From Rhytidiadelphus loreus (Eukaryota > Streptophyta > Bryopsida > Hypnales > Hylocomiaceae), in the NCBI GenBank assembly GCA_947034895.1, contig OX344764.1, positions 52,309,348 to 52,373,347 of the forward strand: 64,000 nt of DNA, written 5' to 3'. The notes beneath the pieces were generated by a model, which searched no databases, was not told the DNA's origin, and saw only the letters and a list, made by a program, of their open reading frames with translations. Shown here piece by piece: positions 34,037-45,906 of this stretch (its first letter is position 1; each line of letters opens with the position of its first letter). A program made the translations under genes and the position numbers.

Positions 34037-34174
34037 CAAATATAGATATCCTAATTTCAAATTATTATGTATAATTTCAATCCATATCCTAAAATGTATA
34101 TGTCAAATTATTCCAATATAATTTATTTCGAATCAATCGTTCATAAAAGTATTCCTAGAACTCATTGATCTTCA

Positions 34175-34196
34175 TTCAGCTTGAATCGAGCTAATT
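34175..34196. repeat. Hairpin repeat 5
   Basis: ATTCAGCTTGA, central A, then TCGAGCTAAT. Two differences between arms. Confidence 0.6.
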
Positions 34197-34235
34197 TCCA
34201 ATAGAGTGAGTCTGAAGGAGACTCTTTTGTGTTGA

Positions 34236-34258
34236 TTCAGCTCGAATCGAGCTGAATT
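34236..34258. repeat. Hairpin repeat 6
   Basis: Perfect 11-nt arms ATTCAGCTCGA and TCGAGCTGAAT. The T-to-C change of the core is matched by an A-to-G change on the other arm. Confidence 0.8.
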
Positions 34259-35387
34259 GCGATGAAATCATGCAAAACAGATAGTTGAAGCTAAAACGTT
34301 CCGTGATTTCCGGACTTCGAGATCTTCGTAAAGAGTCTGGAAATTGACCATTCAATGACCCGTAAATTGCGGCGACAAATAAGGAACACTCAAACACAGG
34401 TACAGTTTCCTTGTACAATAAACTATTGAAATGGAGCTTGACGGAAGTTGTACATTTACAACTACTGATATAATCTAATACACAGAAGATAAGAAAACAC
34501 GTTATAGAAGTCACTGACAAGGAAGGAATGATTGGTAACGTGTAAGCCTCGCAACGAGTACATTGTATTGAATGGACAACATTAAAGTGAGCGCAGAGGT
34601 CTGAATGACTAACCACAAACTGTTTGCAACAAATGCTTTCTCGAAGAGGAGGGGAGAATACAACAATACAATAAACAAACTCCTCACAGACTTCAGACGG
34701 CGTAACGACACAAGTCGAATAAGGAGTTGCGCAAGATACAAATGAACACCAACGTCGATAGAAATGAGGAGTAAGGTCGGAAGAGGTGTTTGCAAATGGG
34801 ACGGTCACTTGCACGAAACTCCTTACGCGGGAAAAGAAGAGCGCCAATTCATCGCGCGTTTTCAACCACATACCTTTCAATTTTGAAAACCCAAGAATCA
34901 TGGTAGTAGTGGAGACTATACATAAAGTAAACGGCATGGAATATTTAATTTAGCCACAAAAATTGTGGCCTCGTCTATTACTGAGGGATTCCTCTCATGA
35001 TTACTTGTTGACTTTTGAGGACTATTGTGGCTGCAGGGCATTTGCAAAAGTCACCTTCACCTACTCTTTCCAATTCAGGTATTTTGCCTTTTTATCAATA
35101 ATGCTAGATTCCTAAATCACAAGTTCAAAGGCTATTTGCACTCTGATTGTTATTTCGTGCGTTTTTCCTGTTTCAACACCAAAAAAGAGATGTAGGTTAT
35201 TTCAAGTAATGATGGACTTTCATTGGCTACGCTATCTTATTTCTAGGGGGCGGGAATGTTTTATCCATCGCCACACTCGAAAAAAATGGGCGTCCACATA
35301 TAATAATGAAAAGAAGTTCCTCTTTGTATCCAACTTTAAATATAAAAAAATTTATTTACAATGGTAACTAAGTTCCTTGCTTTCTGT

Positions 35388-35410
35388 AGGGTTTAGGGTT
35401 TAGGGTTTAA
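35388..35410 (+). repeat. Interstitial telomere-like repeat
   Basis: GGGTTTAGGGTTTAGGG, three units of the plant telomere word TTTAGGG, embedded in unrelated AT-rich sequence. Confidence 0.6.
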
Positions 35411-37399
35411 ATGTCCGGATTTGAAGGAAATAAAATCAAACTTTTGCAAATTAGGAGACCCCTCATTGTTTCTTTTATGATCTAAGCACTATCAAGCTTT
35501 CTAAAAAATCCAAATGCCACCCCCTAAAAAATGTATACGTAGTGTGTACATTTTTTACCTAAGAATAAAACGCAGCATACATTGTACTATTTAAATTGGA
35601 TCAAAGTACTAAATACAGTAGCTACTTTGAATAACTTATTGTGAATGCTGAGAATGACCTAATTACTTCAATGCTTCAATATGAATATGAATTTAACCTC
35701 TAAGAAAATTAACAACTTCTGTGTCTATTTTGTCTTAACTAAAACACTGTAACAACTACTCTATTATTTAAAATGGTTGTAAAGAACTGTTGAATACAAT
35801 GGCTTTAGGGTAAATTCTCATGATTGAGTTTTACAAATGATCTACATACTTGTAGAGTTGAAAGGCAATAACAAATTTTCCTTGACAAATAAAAAAAAGT
35901 TTAGTACATGCGTGTTTCCATTAAGTTATAAAAATTAGTGCTCCTAGCATTAAGTAAAGTCATTAGTTGATGAAATCAGCTTTTGCAAAGTTTCAAATAT
36001 GATCAAAATACTTCTATGCTTCAACAGAAATATAAATTTCATCTATTGATGAATTCAGAAATTACTTTTGTGTGTATTCTACTTAAAATAAGAAATAAGA
36101 AATGAAGAAATTACTTTCATTTGTTCTCTATTTTTACTCCAATTGTTAGCTATAAGAAAATGTGATTTTAGTAGCCATAAAATTAGTGATTATGATGATA
36201 TACATGGAAAAATGAATGAACATGTTCCACTTGCAAAGCAATTTCTACTAGGGTTTATAAACATGCTATTATCCTTATTTTCTTTTTGTGCAATTTATTG
36301 ATAGAACCAAAAAAAAATTCTACTCATTCTTGTTTGCCTTTGATATAGAGATTCATTAAATGCATTTACAAATGAATAGATTATTGCTCTTACTATAATT
36401 TTATGCATTCATTGCATTTTTTTAATTAAAAGAAATTATTTATTTTTTGGTAGGGTAATACTCTAAATTATGAGATGCTTAGAATGACTTGAAAGATTGA
36501 GTGATTCTTCTATTATTTTTCTAATTTTCTCCAACTTCTTTAAGTAATACACTTTCTTGGGTGAGAAAGATAAAGTTGGAAATAAAGTTAAGATTTAAGT
36601 TACAATAGTATAGAACTACACATAAGTCATGCTAATTTTTTTTCATACAATGTTAACCATTAGAAAAATATTCAAGCCTAAGCGGGGCCGCGAGTTTATA
36701 ATAGATGCAGTACACAAAAAATGCGCTGCATGCCTGACAAAACCAATGATGACGATGGTCTGATGTGATCGCAATGTGGCCGTTGTGTCTCTTGAAGGTA
36801 ACGTGTCTGATTTTGATTCCTTCAAGGCGCGTGGAAGGCATAACCGCAGAAGTTGGGTGGGAAGACTAAGGTAGTATTCTCTAAAAGCGACCATTTAAGA
36901 GGTGGTCCGCCTTTTTCATAGGCTGAAGTGGACAGAATTATTTTTAGATCATTTTTCAGAGAAAGAAAAATGGATGTGGAAACTAACACAAGTGGTTTTG
37001 TATTTTTCCAAGTATTTTTGAATTACTTATAAATTTTCAAAGATTCAGGGCATAGGCACCTATTTGTGACCATAGGTCTCCCAAAATCTGTTCACTTGCA
37101 GTTTATAAACAGATGTGCGGAAATCAAAGGCTCTTGCAACAGAAAAATAATTTTTTCTTGATGCATTCAATTGTTATAGTGGTCCATTTAAGGATCAATT
37201 GGTTTCCATTTTTCACCCCGAAATAGGAGCGGTTTGAAGAAGGGGAGCGCTTTTACAGTATACTACCTTCAAGGTCATATTTCAGAACTTTGTGTATCAC
37301 TTTCTGCATGCCACAATGCCTATTTTTGGTGAAGCCATATCTTTTTTTAGACTCTGCATGTGTGGGTTTTGTAAGGCCTTTGATCAAAACATATAACCC

Positions 37400-37715
37400 C
37401 CAGGTGTAGCACTTGGGGCCCCAAGTGTCTCAATTAGGACCCCTAGTGCTACATCTGGGGGCCCCAAGTGTCTTAACTGGGACCCCAAGTGCTACACCTG
37501 AGGGTCCCAAGTGTCTCAACTGGTGCCCTAAGTGCTACATCTGGGGGCCTCAAGTGTCTAAACTGGGACCCCAAGTGCTACACCTGGAGTCTCGAGTGTC
37601 TCATCTGGGGCCCCAAGTGCTACACCTAGGGGGCCCTGAGTGTCCCAATTGGAGCCTTAAGTACTACACATGTGAGTCTGGAGGGTTTCAATTGGACCCT
37701 CAAGTGCTACAAAAA
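37400..37715 (+). repeat. 43-bp minisatellite, about 7 copies
   Basis: The word GTGCTACACCTGGGG(C) recurs at 37,446, 37,489, 37,532, 37,575, 37,617, 37,661 and 37,704, a period of 42-44 bp. The unit contains CCCAAGTG and its near inverse CACTTGGGG. It gives an open frame at 37,413-37,736 because 43 bp cycles through all three frames; this is not a gene. Confidence 0.85.
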
Positions 37716-38539
37716 TTTCGAATTTTTATTTATTAGGGAAGTTCCAATGTAGTTTATAAAAGTATAATTCCTAAAGTCATGGAAAAAAAATGGAATGGAA
37801 AATAAAATGAAGGACTTTGAAATAATGTGAAAATTAAATATAAAATAACAAAAAACTTTATCATTTACCCCCTGTACAAAGTAAATTCCAAAAAATTAGC
37901 TTGAAACCTTTGTTGTAGTTAATAGAACTATTATTCTAGAAGTCATGAAATATAAAACATTTTTTGATGGGGAAAAAATGTAGAAGTTTGAAAGATGTGA
38001 GTTCTAATAGCACATACAGTTTACGGTATTTCTTTTTCCCCTAGACAACCACTGAAAATAATATTGAACCTTGGATTCGTGAAAGATCACAAAAATCCAC
38101 ATTGTGAAACTCATGAAATGCAAAATGGTTTAGTAGTCATTCTTGGAGGTAAGTTTTGAATAATTTCCAAACTTTGCATTTGTTAGCACCAAAAAGAGAC
38201 AGGGAATTACCTATAATTACCAAAGAATTGAATCTTATAATGAAACCTTTATTTTTAAAAGGATTTCGGTAACCTCAAAGTGGATTCCATACAAGAATTT
38301 GGTACCTACGAACATGTAGAGGGTAGGATCCAAAGGCATCTTAAACTTTCATCTAAAACATATGGAAAACATGTAGTCATTTTGCAAATTCTAATTTCAT
38401 CAAATGAAAGTTGATAGAAAAATATTTCAAGAAGTACAACTCTTCAAAATTAAAAATCAAATCTTTCATTGTTTCTTTATGAACCTCATACTTTATCTTT
38501 TAAATGTAGAGTTCATCCATTTACTTCTAAATGGATTAA

Positions 38540-38613
38540 TATTCTAAACATAAGAAAATGTAAAGTTCTAAACATAAGAAAATGTAAAGTTCTAAACATA
38601 AAAAATGTAAAGT
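38540..38613 (+). repeat. Three tandem copies of a ~26-bp unit
   Basis: TTCTAAACATAAGAAAATGTAAAG and close variants occur three times head to tail, with the last copy slightly shorter. Confidence 0.65.
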
Positions 38614-39844
38614 TATACTATCAAGTAAAATTTAAAATAATTATAATTTCTTTCTACAAGAAGGTGCTAACAAGAACTTTTAAATCACATTCTTATATTC
38701 ATATGCATCATTATATTTGTAGATGAAAAATATGAAGGCAAAAATTAAAAGCTCCTTCTACATTACATTTTACATCCAATATTTGTATTTCCCAAAAAAT
38801 TCTTTTGGCTAATACATACGTTTCCAAATATATGAATTTCATGCTATTAATTTTTAATTTTCTAAGATTATTTATTTTGGGGAGTTGTTTTTAGGTATAT
38901 TAAGAGTATACTTCTACTTTAATAAATATATAATATTTGAAAAGGGGTTTTCTTGGGGAATCTATTCAAAGGTAAAGTTTGGATAGTAGCCCAAAACAAT
39001 GTTCAAGAAACTCAAATCTAATAAAACGTCACCAATGTTTACGATTTAGCAAAATTTGTGAAATTATTTAGATTTCTACAAATAAAAGGCTTTGAAGAAG
39101 TGTACCCTAAACAAAAATTAAGGTAACCATCAATATGGACATTTTTTCATACACAAATGACTAATTGAAGTGTAGTTTCTAGCTTTCTATACAAGATCAT
39201 GAGCTAATAAGTAACAAGTGCCCATTTTTATGGGCAATTCATGACAATTTCTTTTACTACATAGCATGGAAGTGCATTTGTGCTTTTTTTTTAATCTAGT
39301 CTTGGGGGAACCATTGTATAGAACTGTTTGATCTATAATGTATACTTATTTCTAGTTTCTTAGAAATACATTCACTATGTTAAACAATGAAGAAAAGAAA
39401 TAATTACCATCATCACTAGCAAAAAAGACAAAGATGTTCTCAATCCAAAGGTTGTTAGAAGATATCTCTACCTAGTGGGGCGAAAGTGCAATGATTAATT
39501 ATTGTAATTTGTTTTTGTCATATTGGGAGGTCTTCTCTAATTGGTCAAAGTTAGTACAGAAATGAATGTTTTCACTATTTCAAAAGTCACAGATTCACAT
39601 GGTAAAGAGAAGAATTATTTGTATGGCACTATTGTGTACTTAAAAGAATGAAGAGTAAATGACTCATTTTCAATCCCTCGTCAAAAATTAAGGAATAGAA
39701 CTACACATTCAACATGGAATTGCACATGAAGGAGGTTTTGGATATTAAGTGATATCAACCTACAAAATTGACCACAGTTATCAATAGAAACTGTTAGTTT
39801 AGGAAAGGAAGTTATGTGGTATTCGTGGTTGCAAACAAACTTCT

Positions 39845-41480
39845 TCAGTATTTTTTCCTCGATAAACAAACATGACAATAGTTCTTTAGTATTTCTTCGT
39901 CGATAACCAAACATGACAGTAGTGAAGGGTACCAATAATGGATGAGTATATAATGAGCAAAGTTTTTGAATAAGGATAACATGAGTCTTCGGTAAGATGA
40001 AAGGGTATTCGTATTAGGATGAAGACCCGGGTAAAGGGGAGGGGCCGGATATCTGGATGAAGACCATGTACAGGGACACAAACTGAGTTTCGAGACAAGT
40101 TTCGGGTATTATTGGAGGGGCTGGGTATCTGGATGAAGACCACAGTACATGGATGAGGATCTCGATATGGCGACGGAGTAAACGGGAAGCTAGGGTTTGG
40201 TGCGCATCTGTTTTCTTCCGTGTATTTTCAACTGCTTCTGCGCGTGCAAGTTTCCAAGTACAGGGCGTGTGGGATCTACGTTTGCAGTGACTGTTTCTGT
40301 ACGTGTGAGAAGCGTGCTTCCACCTCGTCAACGCGCGTTCTTCGTTTGAGTAGTTTCCGGGTGCGGTTTCATCTTTGGACGTGATTGCAGCGTCGAGGCG
40401 CGCTAGTTTCCGGATGCGTTCCTATCTTCGGACGTGATTGCAGCGTCGGCGCGTGCTAGTTTTCGGGTGCGGTTTGAGCTTCAACATCATTCCAGCGCAT
40501 CCTTTTGTGTTGCCTTCAGGTTTGTCACTCTCTTTGCAATCCAGCGTTGATAATCCAATTCCGTTCATTTCTTGCATTTTTCAATAATCGGATCGATTTA
40601 ATTGATTGTTTTGTTAGCGTGTGTGAGGTTTCCCAATCCATCTGTGACGAGTTCCTGTGGATGTTGGCGCAATTCCGTGTAGAGTGTGCGTTAGGGTTTG
40701 GCAGGTTTCTCACCTCTATGGCAAAATTGCCGTAGGATTCAGCTTGTCAAGGTTTGTGTTAGGGTTTGGCAGGTTTCTCACATGTTTGTTGAAATTGCCG
40801 TAGGGTTCAGCTTGTCAAGGTTTGTGTTAGGCTTCAGCTCGTTAGGGTTCACCTCGACAGGGTTTCGCTTGTTAGTTGTTGGGTGGAATTTGCTCTGAGT
40901 GAGGTCTCCTGTCGCTGCAGTTCTAGGCGTCTCTGAAGAAGTGAAAGCTTCGTTGTGAGCTTCATGGCCTATTCAGCTTCCTGGTATGTGCTAATTCATA
41001 GTCTATGCAAATTTCAGGCCTCAGGAAAGTGGAGCTCCGTGGTCTGATGATCGTGGCTATCAATATGCAGTTCAAGAAAGTGTCAATTGAACGTTGTAAG
41101 TTCTGTTACCTTCTAGTTTGAAGTTAGTGTTTAGCAGGTTTGGCAGGTGATTCAGTTCTTGGCATCTCCTTCTTCTCAATGCTGCTTTTCTGATATGAAT
41201 TGTAGGCTTTGTCCCATGAATTTTTGTAGTGTGCTTTACCAACATTTGGGTTTCACTCACTGATTTGGAATCGCACGTTCTGAAATTTTTTCTTTCGGTA
41301 TTGTTGGAATCGTCACTCGTGCAATCTGTGATTTGAAATCATGTGTTCTGAATTTTTTTATTCAGGTATTGCTGGAATCGTGACTTTGATGGCGTAAGGA
41401 TCGTGCTCTGGATCGTAAGGATCGTGCTCGTTTTAGGGATGCAGTTGGACTTTGATGGCGTAAGGATCATGCTCTAGATT
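39845..41480 (+). repeat. Mosaic of short two-copy tandem duplications; possible gene leader
   Basis: Five separate direct duplications follow one another. They are ~40 bp near 39,850-39,920 (CGATAAACAAACATGACA), ~77 bp near 40,020-40,150 (ATCTGGATGAAGACCA), 68 bp near 40,691-40,830 (TTAGGGTTTGGCAGGTTTCT), ~71 bp near 41,262-41,390 (GTATTGTTGGAATCG), and 66 bp near 41,383-41,470 (GACTTTGATGGCGTAAGGAT). The composition is less AT-rich than the surroundings. It could be the promoter and untranslated leader of the gene at 42,790, but no splice path is demonstrated. Confidence 0.5.
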
Positions 41481-42116
41481 TTAAGGATTTGGCTAAACAC
41501 CAAGAACTGAATCACGTGCAAGTTTGACATACAGGTGAGGAAACTTCTAGTTCATTGTTTCACTTAAATTCAATTTCTTTAATGATATGAAGCTTCATAA
41601 ATTTCATGTACCAGCTCTTTAGATTTCTAATTCACGAATCCTGTTCTTGTAAATGTGTAACCCTAAAAAAATTGTAGTATTACCTAATTGTCAGCTTCCA
41701 TATAATTGTTCTAATCTCTTGCAAATGCCCAATTACCTATAGATTTTGGATCTAGCTGTGTATACAATAAGGTGTTGAAGATTGTGCAAGCTTTTTTCCC
41801 CAGGTAAGTGTCATAAATTTGCCAATTGCATGTGTTATGATTTTGTATTCAAAGATACACATGTTTCTATAGTTGAAGGGTTGAAGTAGCAGTTTTTTTG
41901 TGAAGAAATTGAGTTTTCCGACTGCACAAGAATAAAAGAACTTTGATTTTGGATTCCTGTCCTTAAACCCTAAATTTTTAGGCTTAAAACAAAACTGCTA
42001 AGTTCAACTAGAAGTGAATGCTAGTGCACTAACAGAAGACCTAAACATAAAAAGTGTAGACCTGCAGACAAGAACATAATAACCTTACACACTCACTTCC
42101 ATGTCTTATATGCTTT

Positions 42117-42177
42117 GAACGTAGCTCTCCCTGCAATTTAGCTCGACTCGAGCTAAACTGCAGGGAGAGCTACGTTC
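42117..42177. repeat. Hairpin repeat 7 (longest arms)
   Basis: Arms of 30 nt around a central C, one mismatch. The outer arms contain GAACGTAGCTCTCCCTGCA, unlike any other copy, yet pair completely. Confidence 0.85.
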
Positions 42178-42293
42178 AGAGCGTACAATACATACAGGTC
42201 AGAACACCTAAAACTCTAGAAATAAAAATCTAAAACATAAAAATCTAAAATCTAAAACATATGAAATAAAAATCCAAATCTCAAATACTCCCA

Positions 42294-42324
42294 TACAGTT
42301 TAGCTCGAGTTGAGCTAAACTGTA
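42294..42324. repeat. Hairpin repeat 8
   Basis: Arms TACAGTTTAGCTCGA and TTGAGCTAAACTGTA, 15 nt, one mismatch. Confidence 0.8.
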
Positions 42325-42395
42325 GGGATGAATAATTAATCTCCGTAATAAAATTTAATGATTTAAAATATAAATTAACTAACGTCATATCCAAC

Positions 42396-42420
42396 GATTC
42401 AGCTTGAATCGAGCTGAATC
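42396..42420. repeat. Hairpin repeat 9
   Basis: Arms GATTCAGCTTGA and TCGAGCTGAATC, 12 nt. The one mismatch would be a G-U pair in RNA. Confidence 0.75.
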
Positions 42421-42537
42421 ACACAAAATTGAGCTAAATTAACTAAATTATTACACCCTTAATGAAGATCGAAAGATAAAGAAGATCAAAACATAATATG
42501 TATAAAATAAAAATTAAAGAAATTAAATATCGGTAGC

Positions 42538-42558
42538 TTTAGCTCGACCCGAGCTGAA
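42538..42558. repeat. Hairpin repeat 10
   Basis: TTTAGCTCGA, central C, CCGAGCTGAA. Two arm differences. Confidence 0.6.
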
Positions 42559-42733
42559 TTGACAGCAGAGGCTAAAAAAAGCAACATAAAATCCAACAAT
42601 TCCTTAAATAATATCTCTATAGACAACACTTAATTTTCTCTTGCAACCATGTCAAGTACGCTCAATTTCAGAAAACGAATAAAACCAATAAACTCTAACT
42701 ACATTTATACCATGACTAAGCTAACAGCTGTCA

Positions 42734-42756
42734 TATTAGCTCGATTCGAGTTGAAT
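42734..42756. repeat. Hairpin repeat 11
   Basis: TATTAGCTCGA, central T, TCGAGTTGAAT. It lies about 35 bp before the start codon of the ParB/methyltransferase-like gene. Confidence 0.6.
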
Positions 42757-44291
42757 ATACAAATCACCTAACAAGAGTTATCCTGTAGGATGGAAGAGCA
42801 AGTCGCCAACCTCGAGCAATACTTTCAACGGTGTGAGGTCCAAAACCCTGCAAATAACAATGGCGAAGACATGATGCTCAGTGACGGTGAGTTTTGGGAG
42901 TTTAAAGACCCGGAAAAAGTTGAAGGCTGGAGTTTCCAGATCATCTCATTTGTGAATGACTTGTCATTCTCCTACAAATTCAAAAACTCAACAGTTTATA
43001 TTCAACTCTCCTTTGAGGAGAAAGTCAAAGATGTTGAAGCAGACGCTCACCCAGTCATTAAGATCAAATGTATGACAATGGTCCCGGAGATTCCAAGAGA
43101 GCAGCAGTATCATTTTACAATAGTTTTGGACTCTGTGCTCATTCCCTTTAGTTTGACTCCCTTCCTCAAAAGCCTTGAGACTTCTGTTTTCGTGGATGAG
43201 GTGAAGGAGCTCGAAAAGAAACTAGACAACAAGGAGTGGCATAATAAGGATGGCACACCGATTAATTCAAGGCGCCTTGTTGCTAAACTTCGGTTCATGT
43301 TCAGTGATTTGAGCACTCTGAAGGGGAAGCTAGATTTACAGAACGAGTTGAAGAAAGCTCGCTCCGTCTCAATGAATACAGGTACCCCTGGTGGGAGTGA
43401 GAGCTCCAAACGTAACTCAGTCATTGAATCTGGATCAGGCAGAGGGAAAAGATCCACACAAAAGCAAGCGAAACCCTCCGTTCAGAAGCAAGGAAAGAAG
43501 TCTGGCGCTTCTGCATCAAACAGAGTGACGCCAACAAAATCAATAGAGGGCTCGGAAGTAGTTGAGGGAAGTTATGTGGACGAAATGCAGAAGGTCCCTC
43601 ACTCCCGAAAGACCGAGAAAAAATTGGACTTCAAGTCCGTCAGCGAGGTATATCAACGATTTTGGACAACATGCGAAGAGCCGAAGATGCTTATGTGCTT
43701 CCGATCGGTCAGAAGCAAGAGATAGACATCTCAAAACTGATTGTTGCCCCCTCAACATTCAACATACGGTCAAAAGAGAATCGAATTGTTGAGGACATGG
43801 TCACCTAGCTTCTAAATATTCCGGACAAAACTAATAAACAAACACTTTGCGTTATGCCCATCGGACACACGGAGAAGCCAACTACATGGGATGCAATCGA
43901 AGAGGGCCAATTTTACATTATCAACGGGCAACACAGTGTGCAAGCCAGCAAGTGGATATTGGACGACGCAAATGGTATAAGCGCAGAAATGAAGAATCAT
44001 TTCCGCAAGTGGGATTGTTTCATTGTGTGGTCGGCGGATGCTGAGAAGTTGCGCAATATATCTACCTATTATAACCGCATGAATCACTTCGTGGCAACGC
44101 AACCGTCCTGGGCAACGAACATTTTAGGAGCCCGGTCGGTGTGGTCAGCCATGGGTCGGCCCAGAAACCCAAAGGAGGTGTCCTCCGTTGGGACTACATC
44201 GAGCACGAGACGGACCGTAGAGAACATTCGCAACAGAGATAAATTCAATGTATGTTTTCCAGGTTGTAAGATGTTTCTGGTTTCCATGTAA

Positions 44292-44312
44292 TTTAGCTCG
44301 AATCGAGCTAAA
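44292..44312. repeat. Hairpin repeat 12 (inside an intron)
   Basis: Perfect 10-nt arms TTTAGCTCGA and TCGAGCTAAA around a central A. Lies in intron 44,250-44,352. Confidence 0.8.
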
Positions 44313-45723
44313 CCGATCATGTTTAACATTGTGCCATGACTGATGTCTACAGGAATTCGAAAAAGCTGTGTACATACGATTTTCGATGATCGATGTTAAT
44401 AAGAACTTAAAGTTGTCCAAAACCAAGGACAAAGAGGAGAAGCTGAAGCTGACAAACGAGCTCAAGCTAATCACGGCACCAGATGATGTATATAATCTCT
44501 GGAAGGATGTAATCACGGCCGCCGCACACGAAGAGCTTTTTAATCTAGACACCGAGAAGTTGTTTAACGCTCGAACAGATTGGAACCCAAAGAATTGTAT
44601 GCTTAGTCGTGAATTCTTCAAATTCTTGGGAAACCTGAGCTACGATGAGCTGGCAAAACTTGCCAACCATATTTTAAACCAAATGGGTAAAGGGCGGAAA
44701 CATTGTTATCCGAAGGTGACAATTAAAGCCATTACATCCGTGCTTGATAGCTACTATACAACAAAGGAGTGGGTTGAGAGACGGAAACGGAAACATCTAG
44801 TGAAGAAGGAACTCCACCAAATCAATCCGGAACTGGGTTTGTTGAATGCCAAGAACGAGATCATTGTTGAAAATTGGAAGGCATTCAAGAAAGATAGAAT
44901 GTTTTCAAGAGCCACCATGGACGTCCTCCTCGATCGGCCAGGGGAGAGATACTTCAGCGAAGCCAAGTTGGTCAGATCGAGAAACAAAACATGCGCCCAA
45001 CTATCCAATGAAGTGTTCGCTTTTTTTCAATTGTTTTTGGAGCAGAAGACAAAGTTCGTCAAGCCCACAGCAACTGGTCATTACAGGACTTACGACGAGA
45101 ACATGAATCGGCACTCGGACTGGCCCTCAGGTGCATGGAAGGCGGGGAGCGCGAAGCGAATGGGTCTAGGAGTGATAGACTTTCGTACAGTGCCCGGGAT
45201 CAGTAAAAAAGAGAAGTCCACTGTGGACAATCCATATTTTGTCAAAGTGCTAAGCTCAATATTTAAGAAGGAGCCCAAAGTTGATGACCTTTCTACTTGG
45301 CTCTTCATATGTGCTGATGAGAAGGAACAAGCGCAGGTTTTGAGATACATTGAGACCAATAAGGTTTTGGACACCTACGACATTGCTTACGCAGATTATT
45401 ATGCGGGCAAGAATGATCGGCTCGGTGATCTCGCGGCGGCCAGGACACCGAAAAAGATTTCTCTCATATTCTTGCAGAACCCGATGAATGTCATGAAGAT
45501 CAATATTCTAGAAGAGTTTCATTGTCCTGAAACAGCTAGATACCTGAAGGCACGTTCATACAGTGAACTTGAGTACCGGATGAATAATTTGGAGCTGCGG
45601 ATGGAGTTTTACTTGTGGCTTATCAAGACATTTTGTACTCCCGGAATGGCTGTATTCTCGGGATTCGCTGGTGGAAAGCTCACGTGTGCTGCCATAGTAA
45701 GTCGCTCTCTACAACTCTATCAC

Positions 45724-45744
45724 TTTAGCTCGATTCGAGCTGAA
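45724..45744. repeat. Hairpin repeat 13 (inside an intron)
   Basis: TTTAGCTCGA, central T, TCGAGCTGAA. It is part of an ~81-bp tandem unit repeated with copies 14 and 15 (CAACTCTATGTATGCATTTT follows). Confidence 0.75.
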
Positions 45745-45804
45745 TCACAGTTACTCCCAACTCTATGTATGCATTTTGTTCATTTGTTTGCGTCAGGATG
45801 TTCG

Positions 45805-45825
45805 TTTAGCTCGATTCGAGCTGAA
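45805..45825. repeat. Hairpin repeat 14 (inside an intron)
   Basis: Same arms as copy 13, 81 bp further on. Confidence 0.75.
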
Positions 45826-45885
45826 TCACAGTTATACCCAACTCTAAGTATGCATTTTGTTCTTTCGTTTGCATCAAGATGTTCT

Positions 45886-45906
45886 TTTAGCTCGGGTCGA
45901 GCTTAA
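45886..45906. repeat. Hairpin repeat 15 (inside an intron)
   Basis: TTTAGCTCGG, central G, TCGAGCTTAA. Third unit of the ~81-bp tandem, more diverged. Confidence 0.65.

Larger units (their letters stand above)
34261..39844. other. AT-rich block without a supported gene
   Basis: I found no credible gene here. A minus-strand frame at 34,191-34,937 (248 aa) reads through hairpin copies 5 and 6 and resembles nothing, so it is not called. A less AT-rich patch at 36,660-36,890 has a plus-strand frame with CAACL and two short coding-like stretches around one stop, possibly an old exon. A short interstitial telomere-like run and two tandem repeats are listed separately. Confidence 0.4.

Noticed and set aside
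34191..34937. 248-aa minus-strand ORF upstream of the DUF7869-type gene
   Set aside because: It reads through hairpin repeats 5 and 6, is Cys/Ser/Phe-rich with no domain, and lies where a promoter or leader would be.
37413..37736. 107-aa ORF rich in GPQV/LHLG
   Set aside because: It is the translation of the 43-bp minisatellite, which cycles through all three frames.
43854..44291. A separate small gene starting at the internal Met before the ParB-like core
   Set aside because: Coding similarity continues upstream in the same frame through a TAG, and downstream across a clean GT-AG intron, so it is an exon of the larger gene.
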